Below are positions 18,562-26,978 of a stretch of DNA of 64,000 bases, piece by piece (within the stretch, counting starts at the first letter, position 1; every line of letters begins with the position of its first letter). Below the pieces are notes generated by a model, which worked only from the letters and a program-made list of their open reading frames with translations, was not told the DNA's origin and made no database searches. The stretch spans positions 17,398 to 81,397 of the forward strand of contig JAVEYG010000023.1 in the NCBI GenBank assembly GCA_034003625.1, read 5' to 3'. The stretch comes from GWE2-42-39 sp034003625 (lineage in GTDB: Bacteria > Bacteroidota > Bacteroidia > Bacteroidales > Prolixibacteraceae). The translations under genes were made by a program, and so were the position numbers.

Positions 18562-18624
18562 TGGTGATTGATATTTTTTATTTCTTGGATATTGATCATT
18601 GAGCATTCGTCATTGGATATTTGT

Positions 18625-19581
18625 CTATCTCATCGCACCCTTTGTAGCGGCCATCACGGCAGCTGTGCGAATCAATCTTCCACCTCCGGAACCGGTCCCG
18701 GATGCCTGCACAATCCAGGAAGCTATTTTGGGTACCATTGCCATCCCGATAATCCCGCAGACCGGTACCACCAGGTTGGATACAAAAAACAGGGAGGGCT
18801 GGTAAAACAGCATCGAATGGATCAGGGCAATCTCCCGGTCCAGCACATAGATCAGCACTTCCTGAACCAGGGATAGGATAATCAGTGCGATGGGCAAATA
18901 CAGGTTCACGTTGATAAACCGGGCGATCCATCCCAGGTAATTGTCCTGAAACCCGTCAAAGATTGACAGGGCAAAGACCAGCGGGCCGAAAACCACCAAA
19001 AGCACACAAAACACCGTTCGGAGAAACGCGATCAAATAAACCAGTACTTCGAACAGGGATTCCAGCAGTTGCCTTACCGCATCCATGATATAAAAATTGA
19101 TCTGGTGTTGCAAAGCCCTGCCGGATATGATGTTGTAGGTGGTCAACAAAAGGTTGATCCCTTTGTCCCATAGGGCTGCTTCTTTTTCCTCGTTTTCATA
19201 GAAAAGGGGCATATCAACAGCCAAAATGGCATCCTGCTTTTCTTCCAGCTTTTCCACCACCAGGTGCTTTTTGCTGGCATAGATTGATTCCGAAAGGTGG
19301 GTCAGTCCTTTGGTGGGTACCATCAACAAATTGATGAACGGTCCCCAGAAGGTGATTACCAGCACCAGGGCGAACGGACGAAGCAGTGGGAGCAGGAAAA
19401 CCGGGTTATCGGCAATCAACTGCTCATATATTCGCTTGGAGATGTAAAAGAAAGCGGCAATGCCCCCGATTGCCCGTGCCATATCCACCAGCATCCCGGC
19501 ATTATCAATTCCGGTTTGCACCATCGCATCGGTAAAAGCGAAAAATCCGTCGGTTGTAATTACTTGTAAAAGCATTTGCAC
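18625..19581 (-). CDS. traJ: Conjugative transposon protein TraJ (VirB6-like)
   Basis: TraJ is the polytopic inner-membrane channel component, similar in role to VirB6. The 318-residue protein has several membrane segments (GGIAAFFYISKRIYEQL; PLLRPFALVLVITFWGPFINLLM; YLIAFLRTVFCVLLVVFGPLVFALSIF; LIVPVCGIIGMAMVPKI). A soluble loop rich in charged residues (ASKKHLVVEKLEEKQDAI) follows the second group. The residue pattern and position between the VirB5-like/unknown genes and traK support the name. The family is clearly recognisable. Confidence 0.85.
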   Translation of the reverse strand: MQMLLQVITTDGFFAFTDAMVQTGIDNAGMLVDMARAIGGIAAFFYISKRIYEQLIADNPVFLLPLLRPFALVLVITFWGPFINLLMVPTKGLTHLSESIYASKKHLVVEKLEEKQDAILAVDMPLFYENEEKEAALWDKGINLLLTTYNIISGRALQHQINFYIMDAVRQLLESLFEVLVYLIAFLRTVFCVLLVVFGPLVFALSIFDGFQDNYLGWIARFINVNLYLPIALIILSLVQEVLIYVLDREIALIHSMLFYQPSLFFVSNLVVPVCGIIGMAMVPKIASWIVQASGTGSGGGRLIRTAAVMAATKGAMR

Positions 19582-19587
19582 TTGGAT

Positions 19588-20313
19588 TTAACGGGTTAAA
19601 AAGGCATAGTTATTGAAAGTGTTCTCCCCCAGAATATTCAGGTGAAGCAGTTTACGATACGTATAGTCTGTTTCACCGGTCAGGTGGTTTAGATCCTTTT
19701 GGATATCGGCAAAGGAATTCAACTTTGTTCCATGATCGCTTTCCAAAAGATTTACCATCAAAAAACGCATCAAAAGATTGTCGGCTTCATCCTGTAGGAT
19801 ATTCTTAACTCCATTTGAGTTTCTTAATTGATCAAAACTACCGATCTTTTGGTATAAAGAAATAAACTGGTCCGCCAGGTGGTAGATATCCGGCAGCTCA
19901 TCTTTTCGGGCATCAAAGATTTTTTGGCTGATCACTTTTCGAATCTCTGTCTTGTCCCTGATCTGTTCAGTTTCATCATGCCGCCCTTTCATTTGGGAAC
20001 GTTCCAAGAGTTTGGCAGCAATCCTCAATAGGCCGGTCTTGGTTCGTCCGGCATACTCCGTCCCGTCCGAAACGGGCAATGCCCCGATCTCGATATAATA
20101 ATGGGTCGGCCAGGTGCGGACAAAAACATGCGGCGTTGGGATCAGCCATCCTTTGAAAGCGATAAAACTTAAAGGATAACTGCCGTTCATTTCCGGGTAA
20201 TCCCCGTGCCAGGGTTTGACATCCAAAAGCTGGGCGTTGGCCCCTTTCAAGGCGATAGTGGTGATAACCGCTGTGCTTATCGATACTCCCACGAGCAAAA
20301 TAGGTAGTTTCAT
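19588..20313 (-). CDS. Unknown secreted protein of the transfer operon
   Basis: The 241-residue protein has a signal-like N-terminus (KLPILLVGVSISTAVITTIALKGANA). A segment near residues 50-85 is rich in aromatic residues (FIAFKGWLIPTPHVFVRTWPTHYYIEIGALPVSDG). The rest is a helical domain with many charged residues (from ERSQMKGRHDETEQIRDKTEIRKVISQKI). It lies between the TraI-like gene and traJ, with 6 bp to traJ, so it belongs to the operon. It has no counterpart that I know in the CTnDOT order. It may be a channel accessory or part of the VirB5-like adhesin module. Confidence 0.55.
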   Translation of the reverse strand: MKLPILLVGVSISTAVITTIALKGANAQLLDVKPWHGDYPEMNGSYPLSFIAFKGWLIPTPHVFVRTWPTHYYIEIGALPVSDGTEYAGRTKTGLLRIAAKLLERSQMKGRHDETEQIRDKTEIRKVISQKIFDARKDELPDIYHLADQFISLYQKIGSFDQLRNSNGVKNILQDEADNLLMRFLMVNLLESDHGTKLNSFADIQKDLNHLTGETDYTYRKLLHLNILGENTFNNYAFLTR

Positions 20314-20343
20314 TTTCTGAGTATTAATTGTTCTCTAAACTTC

Positions 20344-21006
20344 TTAATGATAAAGACTGTAATAAAGGGCAAAGCTTTCCAGGCTTCCGTCCTGCTGGCT
20401 TTTCAGATAGGAAGCATAAAGCAACTTGTTGTAGAGGTAGCAGATCGTCCCGTAATGTCGGCGGACATCTTCATAGATTTCGTTGATCGTGTCGTACCGC
20501 TGCTTGTCATCCATTAAAAAGAGGTTGTCCTTCAGGATGGTGTTCAGCACCGTATTTACCAGTTGGCGACTGTCATCCAGGATCAGGTCAAACGACTGGA
20601 CAATCACCGCTGCCTGCTGGGTGGTGAAGTTCTCATCCTGCACCAGCTTTGGAACTTTCTGAGTATAGATCTCCATGATCTTTGAAAGCAGTTCACGGGT
20701 TTGCTGGACGCGTTTGTAATCCTTAATCAGGTTACTTACTTTTTCCAAACTTTCCAGCATCTTCTGGTCGATGCCCAAAAGTTCTCCGGTCAACCCTTTG
20801 ATGTCCCCGTTCAAAGCTTTGATCAGCACGTTGTACCAATCGATCTTTTTTAGAATATCCTTTTCTTCTGCCCACAGGGCCTCTCGCTGGATACCCGCCC
20901 CGACATCGGTCACCGGGGTTTGACAAAACGCCGGTTTTTGAAAGATCGTTAAAAGGGAAATGGTTGCCAGTAGGAACAGTACCTGTTTCTTGTTTTTCGT
21001 TTTCAT
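20344..21006 (-). CDS. TraI-like periplasmic protein (VirB5-like)
   Basis: A 220-residue secreted protein: signal peptide (KQVLFLLATISLLTIFQKPAFCQ), then a mostly helical body with a long coiled region (KILKKIDWYNVLIKALNGDIKGLTGELLGIDQKMLESLEKVSNLIKDYKRVQQT). This layout fits the DUF4141/TraI family that takes the VirB5 position in Bacteroidota elements, next to the VirB4 ATPase. The predicted role is a surface or pilus-tip-like component. The sequence match is by position and layout, not strong motifs. Confidence 0.62.
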   Translation of the reverse strand: MKTKNKKQVLFLLATISLLTIFQKPAFCQTPVTDVGAGIQREALWAEEKDILKKIDWYNVLIKALNGDIKGLTGELLGIDQKMLESLEKVSNLIKDYKRVQQTRELLSKIMEIYTQKVPKLVQDENFTTQQAAVIVQSFDLILDDSRQLVNTVLNTILKDNLFLMDDKQRYDTINEIYEDVRRHYGTICYLYNKLLYASYLKSQQDGSLESFALYYSLYH

Positions 21007-21039
21007 TGCTTTTCTTTTTTTGATTGTTTGAATAATTGT

Positions 21040-23475
21040 TTACATGGATTTGAGGGTGTTTAGAAAGCTCTCGCCCTCTTTTATCTTATTCAGGATCAGT
21101 TCCTTTTCTTTTTGCTCCGAGGTGTAGCAGAAGTATTCCGCCCGGCTCGTCTCAAGGGCAAAGACCCTGGAATAGCTCCCCAGGCTGATAAAGACTTCTT
21201 TGAGCTTGCGGTCTGATGGCAGGTTTTTGTTGATCGACAGGATCTGCTCTTTTTGAAACTCCGACAGGCCAAGGGTCAGGCTGATCTGCTCAAACTTGTT
21301 TTTGAATTTGCCCATGTCCAGCAGTATCCTCGTATCTGCATTATTGATAATGGCATCGCGGATCACCGGTGAGGAAATCACGTCGTCCACTTCCTGGGTA
21401 ACCACCATCGCCTCGCCAAAAAACTTGCGGATCGTCTTGAAAAAATACTTTAGGTAGGCGGCCATCTGTGGCGTCGCAATAGCCTTCCAGGCCTCTTCCA
21501 CACACAGGAGCTTGCGCATCCCCTTCAGCCTGCGCATCTTTTGCAGGAAAATATCCATAATGATCAGGGTGGCGACCGGGAAGATTATTCTGTGCTCCTT
21601 TATTTGATCGAGTTCGAATACAATAAACGGGCAGCGGAAAAACTCATCGGTATCCATCTGCCGGTTTAGTAAATAGTCGTATTCCCCGCCCCGATGGTAT
21701 TTTGAGAGGATAAAAAAGAACTCAGGGCAGTTAAAATCCAGCGATTGCTCTTTGACCAGAGCCGGAATAAACTCCCTGCAAAACTCATAATAGCCGTTAA
21801 AGGAGCGCTCCGGTCCCTCTGTTTTGAAAAACTCCGACAAAGAATGGGCAATCACATCCTTTTCCATCTCTGAAAGGTTTTCCTTATAGATCGTGTAGAT
21901 TACCGAAAGGATCGTTTGTCTTTTTTCCACGTCCGGCTCACCGGTCAGGACAAAGGGATTAAAGGAGACCGGGTTTTCTTCGGTGAACTCCACCATCATC
22001 GCTCCGCCCTGATCTTTCAGACGCTCGTTAAGGTATTCTGTCAGCAGCTCATAACTTCGTCCAACATCCAACAGTACGATATGGCAATTTTCACTCTCGG
22101 CGTATTGCCGTAAAAGATGGTTGGTGAAAAATGATTTTCCAGAGCCCGATCCGCCGACCACCAATTTGTTGCGGTTATGGATCAGGTGCTTTGCCATCGG
22201 CTCATCCGAGATATCAATCTTAACAGGACAGCCTTCCAATCGGTTGGAAAGCCGGATGGTAAAATCAGAGTTGGAATTTCTGATCGATCCTTCAAAATTG
22301 GTCAGACAGCAGGCCTGCGGCACCTGGGTGATGAACAGTTCCGTTTCCGGAAGCTGTGTTGAAAAAGGCCCACAGGCAAAAAAGAGAAGTGGCAAATCAA
22401 AGGTATGCTGGTATGGAAAACAGTTCATCAGCGAAAAAGCCGAAGCCGTTTCGCTTTTATGCTGCTTTAATTGTGAGATATCCGGATCGAACAGCATCAC
22501 GTTAAAATGGGTTTTGACGATCTTTTCCCCGGTAGTTTGCACCGTATCCAAAAAATTACTGATCAATCCGGCATTGACCTTGTTTTCTGAGGAAAACCTG
22601 GAAAGACTGTAAATGCGTTTGTAGCTGTTTTCCAATAAGGCTTTGGTAGTTTGCTGGTCAGGAACGTAGATGAACTGGTTGGTCACGTGCGAAAACGGCA
22701 GGTTGTAAGTGACCGGGTAAATCAGCGACACGGGAAGACCGGTCGTTGGATGATCCCCTGCGGGTTTCAATTCCGCTGGTAAATGCGAATAATCACTCAA
22801 AGAAAGGATTTCGACGAACTGGTCCATCACCCGGAGCCGGTCCCGGAAATCGATACCTCCCAGTACCGGCCGGTCTTTGTGGAAGTTCAGGGTCAGGTAA
22901 CGCTCGATCAGCCCGGGTGAGTTTTCATCCCCGATGGCTTCGCTTTGGCTGATGGGTTCGCAGACAATACCGCTTTGGGTAAAAAGCCCGGCCAGGTTGG
23001 CCTGCACTTCTTTGAGTTTTTCGGCAAGCCGGGCTTCCCGCTGTTTGGCTTTTTTCGAAAAGATCAGGGCTGATCCCAGGTAGTTTTTTAAAAGGCCTGT
23101 ATTCAGCAGGCTGACATACATGTAGCATTCGTGTTTCAAATAAGGCCTGCCTCTGAAGTGTTCCAGGTAGCAACCATCCAGGCTTGAGGTTTCCCTGTTT
23201 TGTTTTCCATTCCTTCCTTGTTCTTCTTCCCGGAAATGCTCCACAAAAAAGAAATCCTGTTTGTGCAAAAGGGTATTAACCGGAAGCAGGTTCACCGCCC
23301 GCTGAAAAGTATCATGCAGCATATAGAGCTGTTCCCGGCTACAGGATAGTAATTCAGGAAAGTGAAGTTCAAGGCCAAATCCCATGTCCAGGTTATTGGA
23401 AATAAGCAGGTCCCCGTTAAAGCCCAGTACGGGAAGGGCCTGTTCGATAGGTTTGACATCGATTGTTCTTCTCAT
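21040..23475 (-). CDS. traG: Conjugation ATPase TraG (VirB4-like)
   Basis: TraG is the large cytoplasmic ATPase that powers assembly of the transfer channel. At 811 residues it has a Walker A LVVGGSGSGKSFFTNHLLRQY (about residue 440), an N-terminal domain typical of VirB4-like enzymes, and C-terminal motifs LLCVEEAWKAI and VVTQEVDDVI (Walker B and following region). Gene order is traE, traF, traG, as in CTnDOT elements; the traF stop overlaps its start by 4 bp (ATGA). Confidence 0.92.
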   Translation of the reverse strand: MRRTIDVKPIEQALPVLGFNGDLLISNNLDMGFGLELHFPELLSCSREQLYMLHDTFQRAVNLLPVNTLLHKQDFFFVEHFREEEQGRNGKQNRETSSLDGCYLEHFRGRPYLKHECYMYVSLLNTGLLKNYLGSALIFSKKAKQREARLAEKLKEVQANLAGLFTQSGIVCEPISQSEAIGDENSPGLIERYLTLNFHKDRPVLGGIDFRDRLRVMDQFVEILSLSDYSHLPAELKPAGDHPTTGLPVSLIYPVTYNLPFSHVTNQFIYVPDQQTTKALLENSYKRIYSLSRFSSENKVNAGLISNFLDTVQTTGEKIVKTHFNVMLFDPDISQLKQHKSETASAFSLMNCFPYQHTFDLPLLFFACGPFSTQLPETELFITQVPQACCLTNFEGSIRNSNSDFTIRLSNRLEGCPVKIDISDEPMAKHLIHNRNKLVVGGSGSGKSFFTNHLLRQYAESENCHIVLLDVGRSYELLTEYLNERLKDQGGAMMVEFTEENPVSFNPFVLTGEPDVEKRQTILSVIYTIYKENLSEMEKDVIAHSLSEFFKTEGPERSFNGYYEFCREFIPALVKEQSLDFNCPEFFFILSKYHRGGEYDYLLNRQMDTDEFFRCPFIVFELDQIKEHRIIFPVATLIIMDIFLQKMRRLKGMRKLLCVEEAWKAIATPQMAAYLKYFFKTIRKFFGEAMVVTQEVDDVISSPVIRDAIINNADTRILLDMGKFKNKFEQISLTLGLSEFQKEQILSINKNLPSDRKLKEVFISLGSYSRVFALETSRAEYFCYTSEQKEKELILNKIKEGESFLNTLKSM

Positions 23476-23777
23476 CGCTGTTGATTTTGATGGATGCGTT
23501 TTTTGATCAGGATAAACTTCGGGAGCTTTTTAGCCGTCTGTTTTTTGTCCCAACCGGCCGGCCCGAGCTTTTTCTGGATTTGGTTGATCCGGTAAAGCCA
23601 GGCAAAAAAAGACGGGACGCAGATAATCACCGCGGCAAATGTTCCGATCAGGATATACAGCCCTACAAACAGCAGGAAAGCGGCCAGTATCCCATAAAGG
23701 GCTTTGAAAACCAAAGGGCCGGACAGCCCTTTGATGTACAGGTTCGTGTCAACCTTCTGCAGGCGAAAAGTGTCCAT
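23472..23777 (-). CDS. traF: Conjugative transposon protein TraF (DUF4133)
   Basis: TraF is a short inner-membrane protein in the VirB3 position. After a start MDTFRLQKVDTNLYIKGLSGPLVFKALYG, two membrane segments follow (YGILAAFLLFVGLYILIG; AAVIICVPSFFAWLYRI). The start at 23777 is chosen because it overlaps the traE stop by 1 nt in an ATGA junction and matches the known family N-terminus; the frame also extends upstream without family sequence. It ends in a 4-bp overlap with traG. Confidence 0.85.
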   Translation of the reverse strand: MDTFRLQKVDTNLYIKGLSGPLVFKALYGILAAFLLFVGLYILIGTFAAVIICVPSFFAWLYRINQIQKKLGPAGWDKKQTAKKLPKFILIKKRIHQNQQR

Positions 23778-24091
23778 CACGCAAAAAAAGCTTTGATGAC
23801 CACACCAACCAAAATCAAAAAGAGGCAAGCCCCAAACCAGCCCATAATCGCTTTCTGGGTATCCTGGTCGCCGCTCTGCCACTTAATGTAAACCCTGACG
23901 CCCCCGATCAATCCAACGACGGCGCCGATGGCGATGATCAGGTTGGAAACGGGGTCGACATACGAACTGACCTCGGCGGTGGCTTGGTCAATACCCGCAG
24001 AACTCTGGGCAAAAGCCCCGGAAGCCCAAAGGAAAAAGGTTGCAGCAACAGCAACTGCTTTGGAAAAGAAACATGTAATCTTTGTTTTCAT
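23777..24091 (-). CDS. traE: Conjugative transposon protein TraE (DUF4134), pilin-like
   Basis: A 104-residue protein with a cleavable signal peptide ending GAFAQ, then GIDQATAEVSSYVDPVSNLIIAIGAVVGLIGGVRVYIKWQSGDQD and a second membrane segment (GACLFLILVGVVIKAFFA). This is the family signature of TraE, the VirB2-like pilin subunit candidate. It starts the recognisable T4SS core, followed by traF in an ATGA overlap. Confidence 0.9.
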   Translation of the reverse strand: MKTKITCFFSKAVAVAATFFLWASGAFAQSSAGIDQATAEVSSYVDPVSNLIIAIGAVVGLIGGVRVYIKWQSGDQDTQKAIMGWFGACLFLILVGVVIKAFFA

Positions 24092-24112
24092 GGCTTTGAA
24101 AAATTAAATGGA

Positions 24113-24481
24113 TTATTGTTGAAAATGGATTTGTTTCATCACAGATGCTGGCAACGGATCTTTAGAATCCCTGAACCGGTCAAGGCTATACCCGTCATTT
24201 ATTCCGATCTCTTCGTAAAAGGAAACAGGAAGGGGAACCGACCCAAAAGGGATCATGGGGATCATCTCCGAGGGAAAATCTCCGGATGAAACCAGGGCCG
24301 GCTGCAGGGCTTCCATACCGGCAGAACCGGCAAAATCATCTTCGAACAAGGTTTTGTGGTTTTTTCCCTTCCGGTTAAAACGGGAGAAAAGGATCAAGGA
24401 GAGGTACCACAACAACAGGACTAGCAGGATTGCCTGAATAAATTGTCCCCAACTGATTTGATCGATTCCAAACATGCACAT
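24113..24481 (-). CDS. Small membrane protein heading the tra operon, unknown
   Basis: The 122-residue protein has an N-terminal membrane segment (GQFIQAILLVLLLWYLSLILFSRF, about residues 11-34) and a soluble tail (MIPMIPFGSVPLPVSFYEEIGIND). It is 21 bp upstream of traE and on the same strand, so it appears to open the transfer operon. I recognise no family. The 111 bp before its start carry one copy of the repeated 29-bp box. Two ATG codons, at 24481 and 24475, are possible starts. Confidence 0.6.
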   Translation of the reverse strand: MCMFGIDQISWGQFIQAILLVLLLWYLSLILFSRFNRKGKNHKTLFEDDFAGSAGMEALQPALVSSGDFPSEMIPMIPFGSVPLPVSFYEEIGINDGYSLDRFRDSKDPLPASVMKQIHFQQ

Positions 24482-24591
24482 TTATTTTTATGGTTCTTAA
24501 CAGGATGACCTGCCATTGACCGGAGAAACCGGGAGATGTCGAAAGCCATCCCTGCAAAAGTGCGTGATCGGAAAAGAAAAATCTATCCACC

Positions 24592-24620
24592 TAAACGGAG
24601 GTGGATATTTATATGGTTAA
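24592..24620. promoter_or_regulatory. 29-bp repeated box, copy 1
   Basis: This copy and the one at 26929-26957 are identical at 27 of 29 positions. The core is TAAACGGAGGTGGATA followed by TTATAT and GTTAA. Copy 1 lies 111 bp upstream of the first tra-operon gene. It is flanked by a left arm that makes the hairpin ATCCACCT-AAACGG-AGGTGGAT, which copy 2 lacks. Position suggests a shared operator or promoter element. Confidence 0.5.
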
Positions 24621-24811
24621 ATATCGATTTTATTTCGCAATGTTATTTGGTTTGATTTGTGTCGGCTTGGAAAGCAATGTTTTTGCCTGGTTTCATTTTT
24701 CATCCAGGATGGTGCGGTTTGATGGTATTTGAACAATGGAAATATTTTTCAAAAACAAAGAAAAAACAGTCAAAAAAAGAAAGAAAACCCAATCGCAAGC
24801 CGGTCGGGGCG

Positions 24812-25400
24812 AAAATGCAAGGCTGTCCCGTACCTGAAGTTCAATAAAAATAATTCAGGAATCTTTTGAAGCGGGACACCCAGCCCGGCCTTGCATTTTA
24901 TCAGCGGGCAGGGACACGGGGAGAGCGGCTAAATTGGTTTTCTTTTTTGATTTTTGACGGAAATATTTAACCTGGATATCATGCTTTTGAGGCGGATAGG
25001 CAAAAGGCAAGTGTGGCCCTGCAATGGAATGCAGTGAACCAATGGGAACGAAATGGAACCCTGCTTCCGGCTTTCCGGGAAGGCACACGTTCAGGAAAGG
25101 AAAGCCGGGGGCGGGTGAAATAGAGTCTGGTCTAGGCAGTGAACGAAAAGAAATGGAAGGGGCTCTCTCGCCGTGGGGTGAACTGGCTCCTGAGCAAAGG
25201 TGAGCGAGGGTGCCGGGGCATAGGAAGGAAGACCGAAAAAAAGGATTTAAACCTGACGCATTTGAATAGCCTGATCGAACAGGAAAGTTGCCCGGGAAGG
25301 GGAGACTGCCGGCGCCAAGCCACGGCATGGCGCCGGCGGTTGAACCCTGACGGGCATCTTTTCCTTTAAAACCGAGGCTTGTGAGCGTAGTGTGGAGCAA
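24812..25400. ncRNA. Candidate structured RNA or cis-element region
   Basis: The about 0.9 kb stretch from 24482 to 25423 has no credible gene and is GC-rich compared with the coding neighbours. Stems seen by eye: AAAATGCAAGG at 24812 with CCTTGCATTTT at 24889, reinforced by GTCCCG/CGGGAC inside; CCGGCTTTCC at 25067 with GGAAAGCCGG at 25099; and GCCGGCGCCA at 25308 with TGGCGCCGGC at 25328. A direct repeat GCAGTGAAC occurs at 25031 and 25136. The overlapping 181-codon frame on the minus strand looks like a by-product of GC-rich sequence. The strand is undecided. It may be an RNA, a transfer origin part or a replication element. Confidence 0.4.
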
Positions 25401-25423
25401 ACGAAGCGAACAGGCCGCAGGGA

Positions 25424-26128
25424 TTATACCCGCTTGTCTTTTGTATCCTTGTCAAAAGCTACCAAGTTAAACATCTCCCTCATCCGGCTACGAATCCGGT
25501 TTCCATATCGCTCTTCCAGTTCGGATGCTGAAAGGTTGGTGGTGGCATGGGTCAGCATTCTTTTGGAAATAAACAGGTCATAACGGCTCAACAGGACCTC
25601 GGCCATCACGTTGTACTGGTTCCCAAAGTATTTTACGGGCTGTTCAATGCCCAGGTCATCAAAACAATAAACCAAGGGAATAGGGCCGTTTCTTCCCGGA
25701 AAAAACGATCCTTTGCTGTACCGGTTGATTACTGTGAAACCGTCTTTTTCAAATTCAAAGCTGAGTTCCCGGGCCGGTTTCATCAGGTACTGGTTTTCCG
25801 GCGGGCAAAAGTAGCTGGTCAGTGTCAAAAGGGAGGTCTTGCCGCAGCCAACGGGCCCAAGTGCCAACAAACCACGGTTAGTTTTTAGTCCCAGGCTCCG
25901 GCAGTTTTCCTGATCACCGATAGCATAAACCAGCAGTTTGTAAATGACCGGGTTGTCCTGTGGGTAAATGCGGAAGTGTTCCCCAAACAGGATTTTCCCC
26001 TGCCTTTCCATCCATTCCAGGCTGGCCTGGAAACTGAATTGGAACAAGCCATCTTTGAATTCAGCTACTTCGCTATAAGGGTTCCGAATAGTCTTTGTCA
26101 TTGTTGACATGGTAGTGGCTAAACCCAT
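25424..26128 (-). CDS. DnaC/IstB-like ATPase of the element
   Basis: The protein shows EFKDGLFQFSFQASLEWMERQGKILFGEHFRIY, then Walker A GPVGCGKTSLL and Walker B VYCFDDLGIE, followed by LFISKRMLTHATTNL and YGNRIRSRMREMF (arginine finger region). These are typical of DnaC/IstB-like AAA+ ATPases found in Bacteroidota conjugative elements, with replication or partition roles inferred. The start is uncertain: the frame begins at 26188 but would overlap the upstream gene by 116 bp. The ATG at 26128 is chosen to limit overlap to 56 bp; 26110 and 26101 are other options. Confidence 0.75.
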   Translation of the reverse strand: MGLATTMSTMTKTIRNPYSEVAEFKDGLFQFSFQASLEWMERQGKILFGEHFRIYPQDNPVIYKLLVYAIGDQENCRSLGLKTNRGLLALGPVGCGKTSLLTLTSYFCPPENQYLMKPARELSFEFEKDGFTVINRYSKGSFFPGRNGPIPLVYCFDDLGIEQPVKYFGNQYNVMAEVLLSRYDLFISKRMLTHATTNLSASELEERYGNRIRSRMREMFNLVAFDKDTKDKRV

Positions 26129-26558
26129 TTGTCCTTCTTTTTTCTCCATTTTGAAAATTTTGAGGGGGTCCCTGTTTACCCTTTGCATAGTTTATTCTTT
26201 TAATAAGCGTATCATTTCCGGTATTGTTACCGGTATGGCTACCTGTATCGTTTCCCGTATCGCTTCCGGTATCAAATCTGAGACAGCTAACTTCGCTCCC
26301 TGAATGCCGGTTGGCGGATGGCCAGTATCGGATGTATCCCCATTCATCCAGTTCTTTGATGCATTTGGCATAGGTATTCACTGACCTGATCCGGGAAAGA
26401 ACCATCAACTCTGTTCTGTTAACCGGAAACTTTTCCGAAAAGCGGTTCAGGTTCCAAAGCTGGAACAGGGCCAGGTACAAACTGATGTGATAAGCCGTCA
26501 GTTTTCCGTCACCTGAAACCCTTTCGAAGAATCCGTTCAGGTGTTTGATGTAGTTCAT
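26073..26558 (-). CDS. Winged-helix protein of the element, with DTG repeats
   Basis: The first about 100 residues (MNYIKHLNGFFERVSGDGKLTAYHISLYLALFQLWNLNRF, then VNRTELMVLSRIRSVNTYAKCIKELDEWGYIRY) form a helix-turn-helix of a kind often present in Bacteroidota mobile elements, acting as regulator or replication initiator-like protein. Near residues 93-116 a run of DTGSDTGNDT/GNNTG units is encoded by imperfect 12-bp repeats (about 26207-26275). It overlaps the excisionase-like gene upstream by 4 bp and the ATPase downstream. Confidence 0.7.
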   Translation of the reverse strand: MNYIKHLNGFFERVSGDGKLTAYHISLYLALFQLWNLNRFSEKFPVNRTELMVLSRIRSVNTYAKCIKELDEWGYIRYWPSANRHSGSEVSCLRFDTGSDTGNDTGSHTGNNTGNDTLIKRINYAKGKQGPPQNFQNGEKRRTNGFSHYHVNNDKDYSEPL

Positions 26559-26854
26559 CGGGAATAATCAATCCGGGGGTTTTTGGCTTTCTCCAGGTTT
26601 TTCTCCATCATTTGGCGGATGTCTTCCATGTCATAGAAGATGACCGACCCGATACGGGTATAGGGTAAGGTGCCGTTGTGCCGCATGTTCTGAAGTTTTC
26701 CCTGGGAGATTCCCAGGAACTTGCGGACTTCATAGGATTTGAGCCATTTTTTGACAGGCTGGCCCTGGTGTTCTTTCAACATTTTTCTGAACTCCTGCAG
26801 AATTTCGATCTTGAATTCCCGGAGGTCATCGGTGGTAATAATTTCTGCCGGCAT
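26555..26854 (-). CDS. Excisionase-like helix-turn-helix protein
   Basis: The C-terminal half, KKWLKSYEVRKFLGISQGKLQNMRHNGTLPYTRIGSVIFYDMEDIRQMM, is a standard HTH_17/excisionase-type DNA-binding domain. The N-terminal half is a short amphipathic helix. Proteins like this act in excision control or transcription of conjugative elements. It starts a three-gene set with the winged-helix protein (4 bp overlap) and the ATPase. Copy 2 of the repeated box lies 75 bp upstream. Confidence 0.78.
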   Translation of the reverse strand: MPAEIITTDDLREFKIEILQEFRKMLKEHQGQPVKKWLKSYEVRKFLGISQGKLQNMRHNGTLPYTRIGSVIFYDMEDIRQMMEKNLEKAKNPRIDYSR

Positions 26855-26928
26855 AACAATTTATCTTTGAATGGTTTATTTTGAATTACTCCAAATTTGC
26901 AACCTTTCAAAGAAAATTATTACCCATG

Positions 26929-26957
26929 TAAACGGAGGTGGATAATTATATAGTTAA
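26929..26957. promoter_or_regulatory. 29-bp repeated box, copy 2
   Basis: The second copy matches the box at 24592-24620 at 27 of 29 bases. It lies 75 bp upstream of the excisionase-like gene, and 22 bp from the end of the small gene at 26979. Two nearly identical boxes before two operons of the same element point to one regulator. The element's HTH proteins are candidates. Confidence 0.5.
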
Positions 26958-26978
26958 GCAGGAATAATGAAAGGTCGG

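Noticed and set aside
24855..25400. 181-codon minus-strand frame
   Set aside because: Composition is atypical (Pro, Ser, Gly-rich), it overlaps the stems and no family is recognised; likely a by-product of GC-rich non-coding sequence.
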